From Romboutsia ilealis (GTDB lineage Bacteria; Bacillota; Clostridia; Peptostreptococcales; Peptostreptococcaceae), in assembly GCF_900015215.1 (NCBI RefSeq), contig NZ_LN555523.1, positions 2,263,243-2,327,242 of the forward strand: a DNA stretch of 64,000 bases. Direction: 5' to 3'. Position 1 is the first letter of the stretch; each line of letters opens with the position of its first letter. Shown in pieces: positions 63,955 through 64,000 of this stretch. Position numbers and translations under genes: made by a program. The notes beneath the pieces were generated by a model that did no database searches, had not been told where the DNA came from, and saw only the letters and a list, made by a program, of their open reading frames with translations.

Positions 63955-64000
63955 ATTTTTCAATAATAAAACTCCAACAAATATAGTATCCTAAGATTAT

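Overview
The window is AT-rich clostridial DNA. The promoters are Gram-positive sigma-A type, ribosome binding sites are strong AGGAGG types, and there are two nearly identical rRNA operons. The 16S sequence, the hemA-to-hemB/cob cluster and the purECFMNHDL order point to Peptostreptococcaceae. From memory of its 16S sequence I think of Terrisporobacter (the former Clostridium glycolicum) or a close relative; no search was run.

Layout. (1) 1-3.99 kb: an rRNA operon on the minus strand, with its 23S gene cut by the left edge. (2) 4.0-21.5 kb: a minus-strand tetrapyrrole/corrinoid cluster. hemA, hemL, hemC, hemB and a cobA-hemD fusion make uroporphyrinogen III and precorrin-2. A precorrin-2 dehydrogenase and CbiK lead to siroheme and cobalt-sirohydrochlorin. 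cbiA, cbiP, cbiB, cobD, pduX, cobU, cobS, cobC and cobT finish cobalamin. The corrin-ring methylation genes (cbiC/D/E/F/G/H/J/L/T) and the late haem genes are not in the window. A cobalamin riboswitch with its own terminator sits inside the cluster, upstream of cbiP. (3) 21.6-26.9 kb: a second, complete rRNA operon in the order 16S-23S-tRNA-Gly-5S. (4) 27.2-35.8 kb: a mixed region of small, poorly known genes. It includes a TrhA/haemolysin III protein, a Met-rich acidic protein, a TPR protein with a poly-Cys tail beside a DUF5685 protein, a HAD phosphatase, a metallophosphoesterase, a short bL25 and a TipA-type MerR regulator. (5) 35.9-37.9 kb: htpG with a degenerate CIRCE operator over its promoter. 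(6) 37.9-55.9 kb: a purine block. It has purE-C-F-M-N-H-D, purL, a nucleobase permease, a BMP-family nucleoside-type lipoprotein, and guaB-guaA behind a guanine riboswitch. The permease and lipoprotein promoters share a PurBox-like module with exactly the same spacing, and purE has a related inverted pair. (7) 55.9-57.9 kb: larB and larC, where larC is split into two frames joined by a -1 slippery heptamer. (8) 58.1-63.8 kb: a sugar-type operon with a GPH transporter, two TIM-barrel isomerase domains and two Gfo/Idh/MocA oxidoreductase domains. One isomerase/oxidoreductase pair is fused at a junction that still carries a ribosome binding site.

Together the purine block forms a salvage-plus-synthesis module with three layers of control: PurBox-like DNA sites, a guanine riboswitch, and a structured purL leader of no class I recognise. 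I saw no CRISPR array, prophage, insertion sequence or defence system. The most interesting items are the larC frameshift, the shared permease/lipoprotein control module, the J-domain-less poly-Cys protein, the Met-rich protein, the one-base-from-split fusion gene, and the clustered divergence between the two 23S genes.
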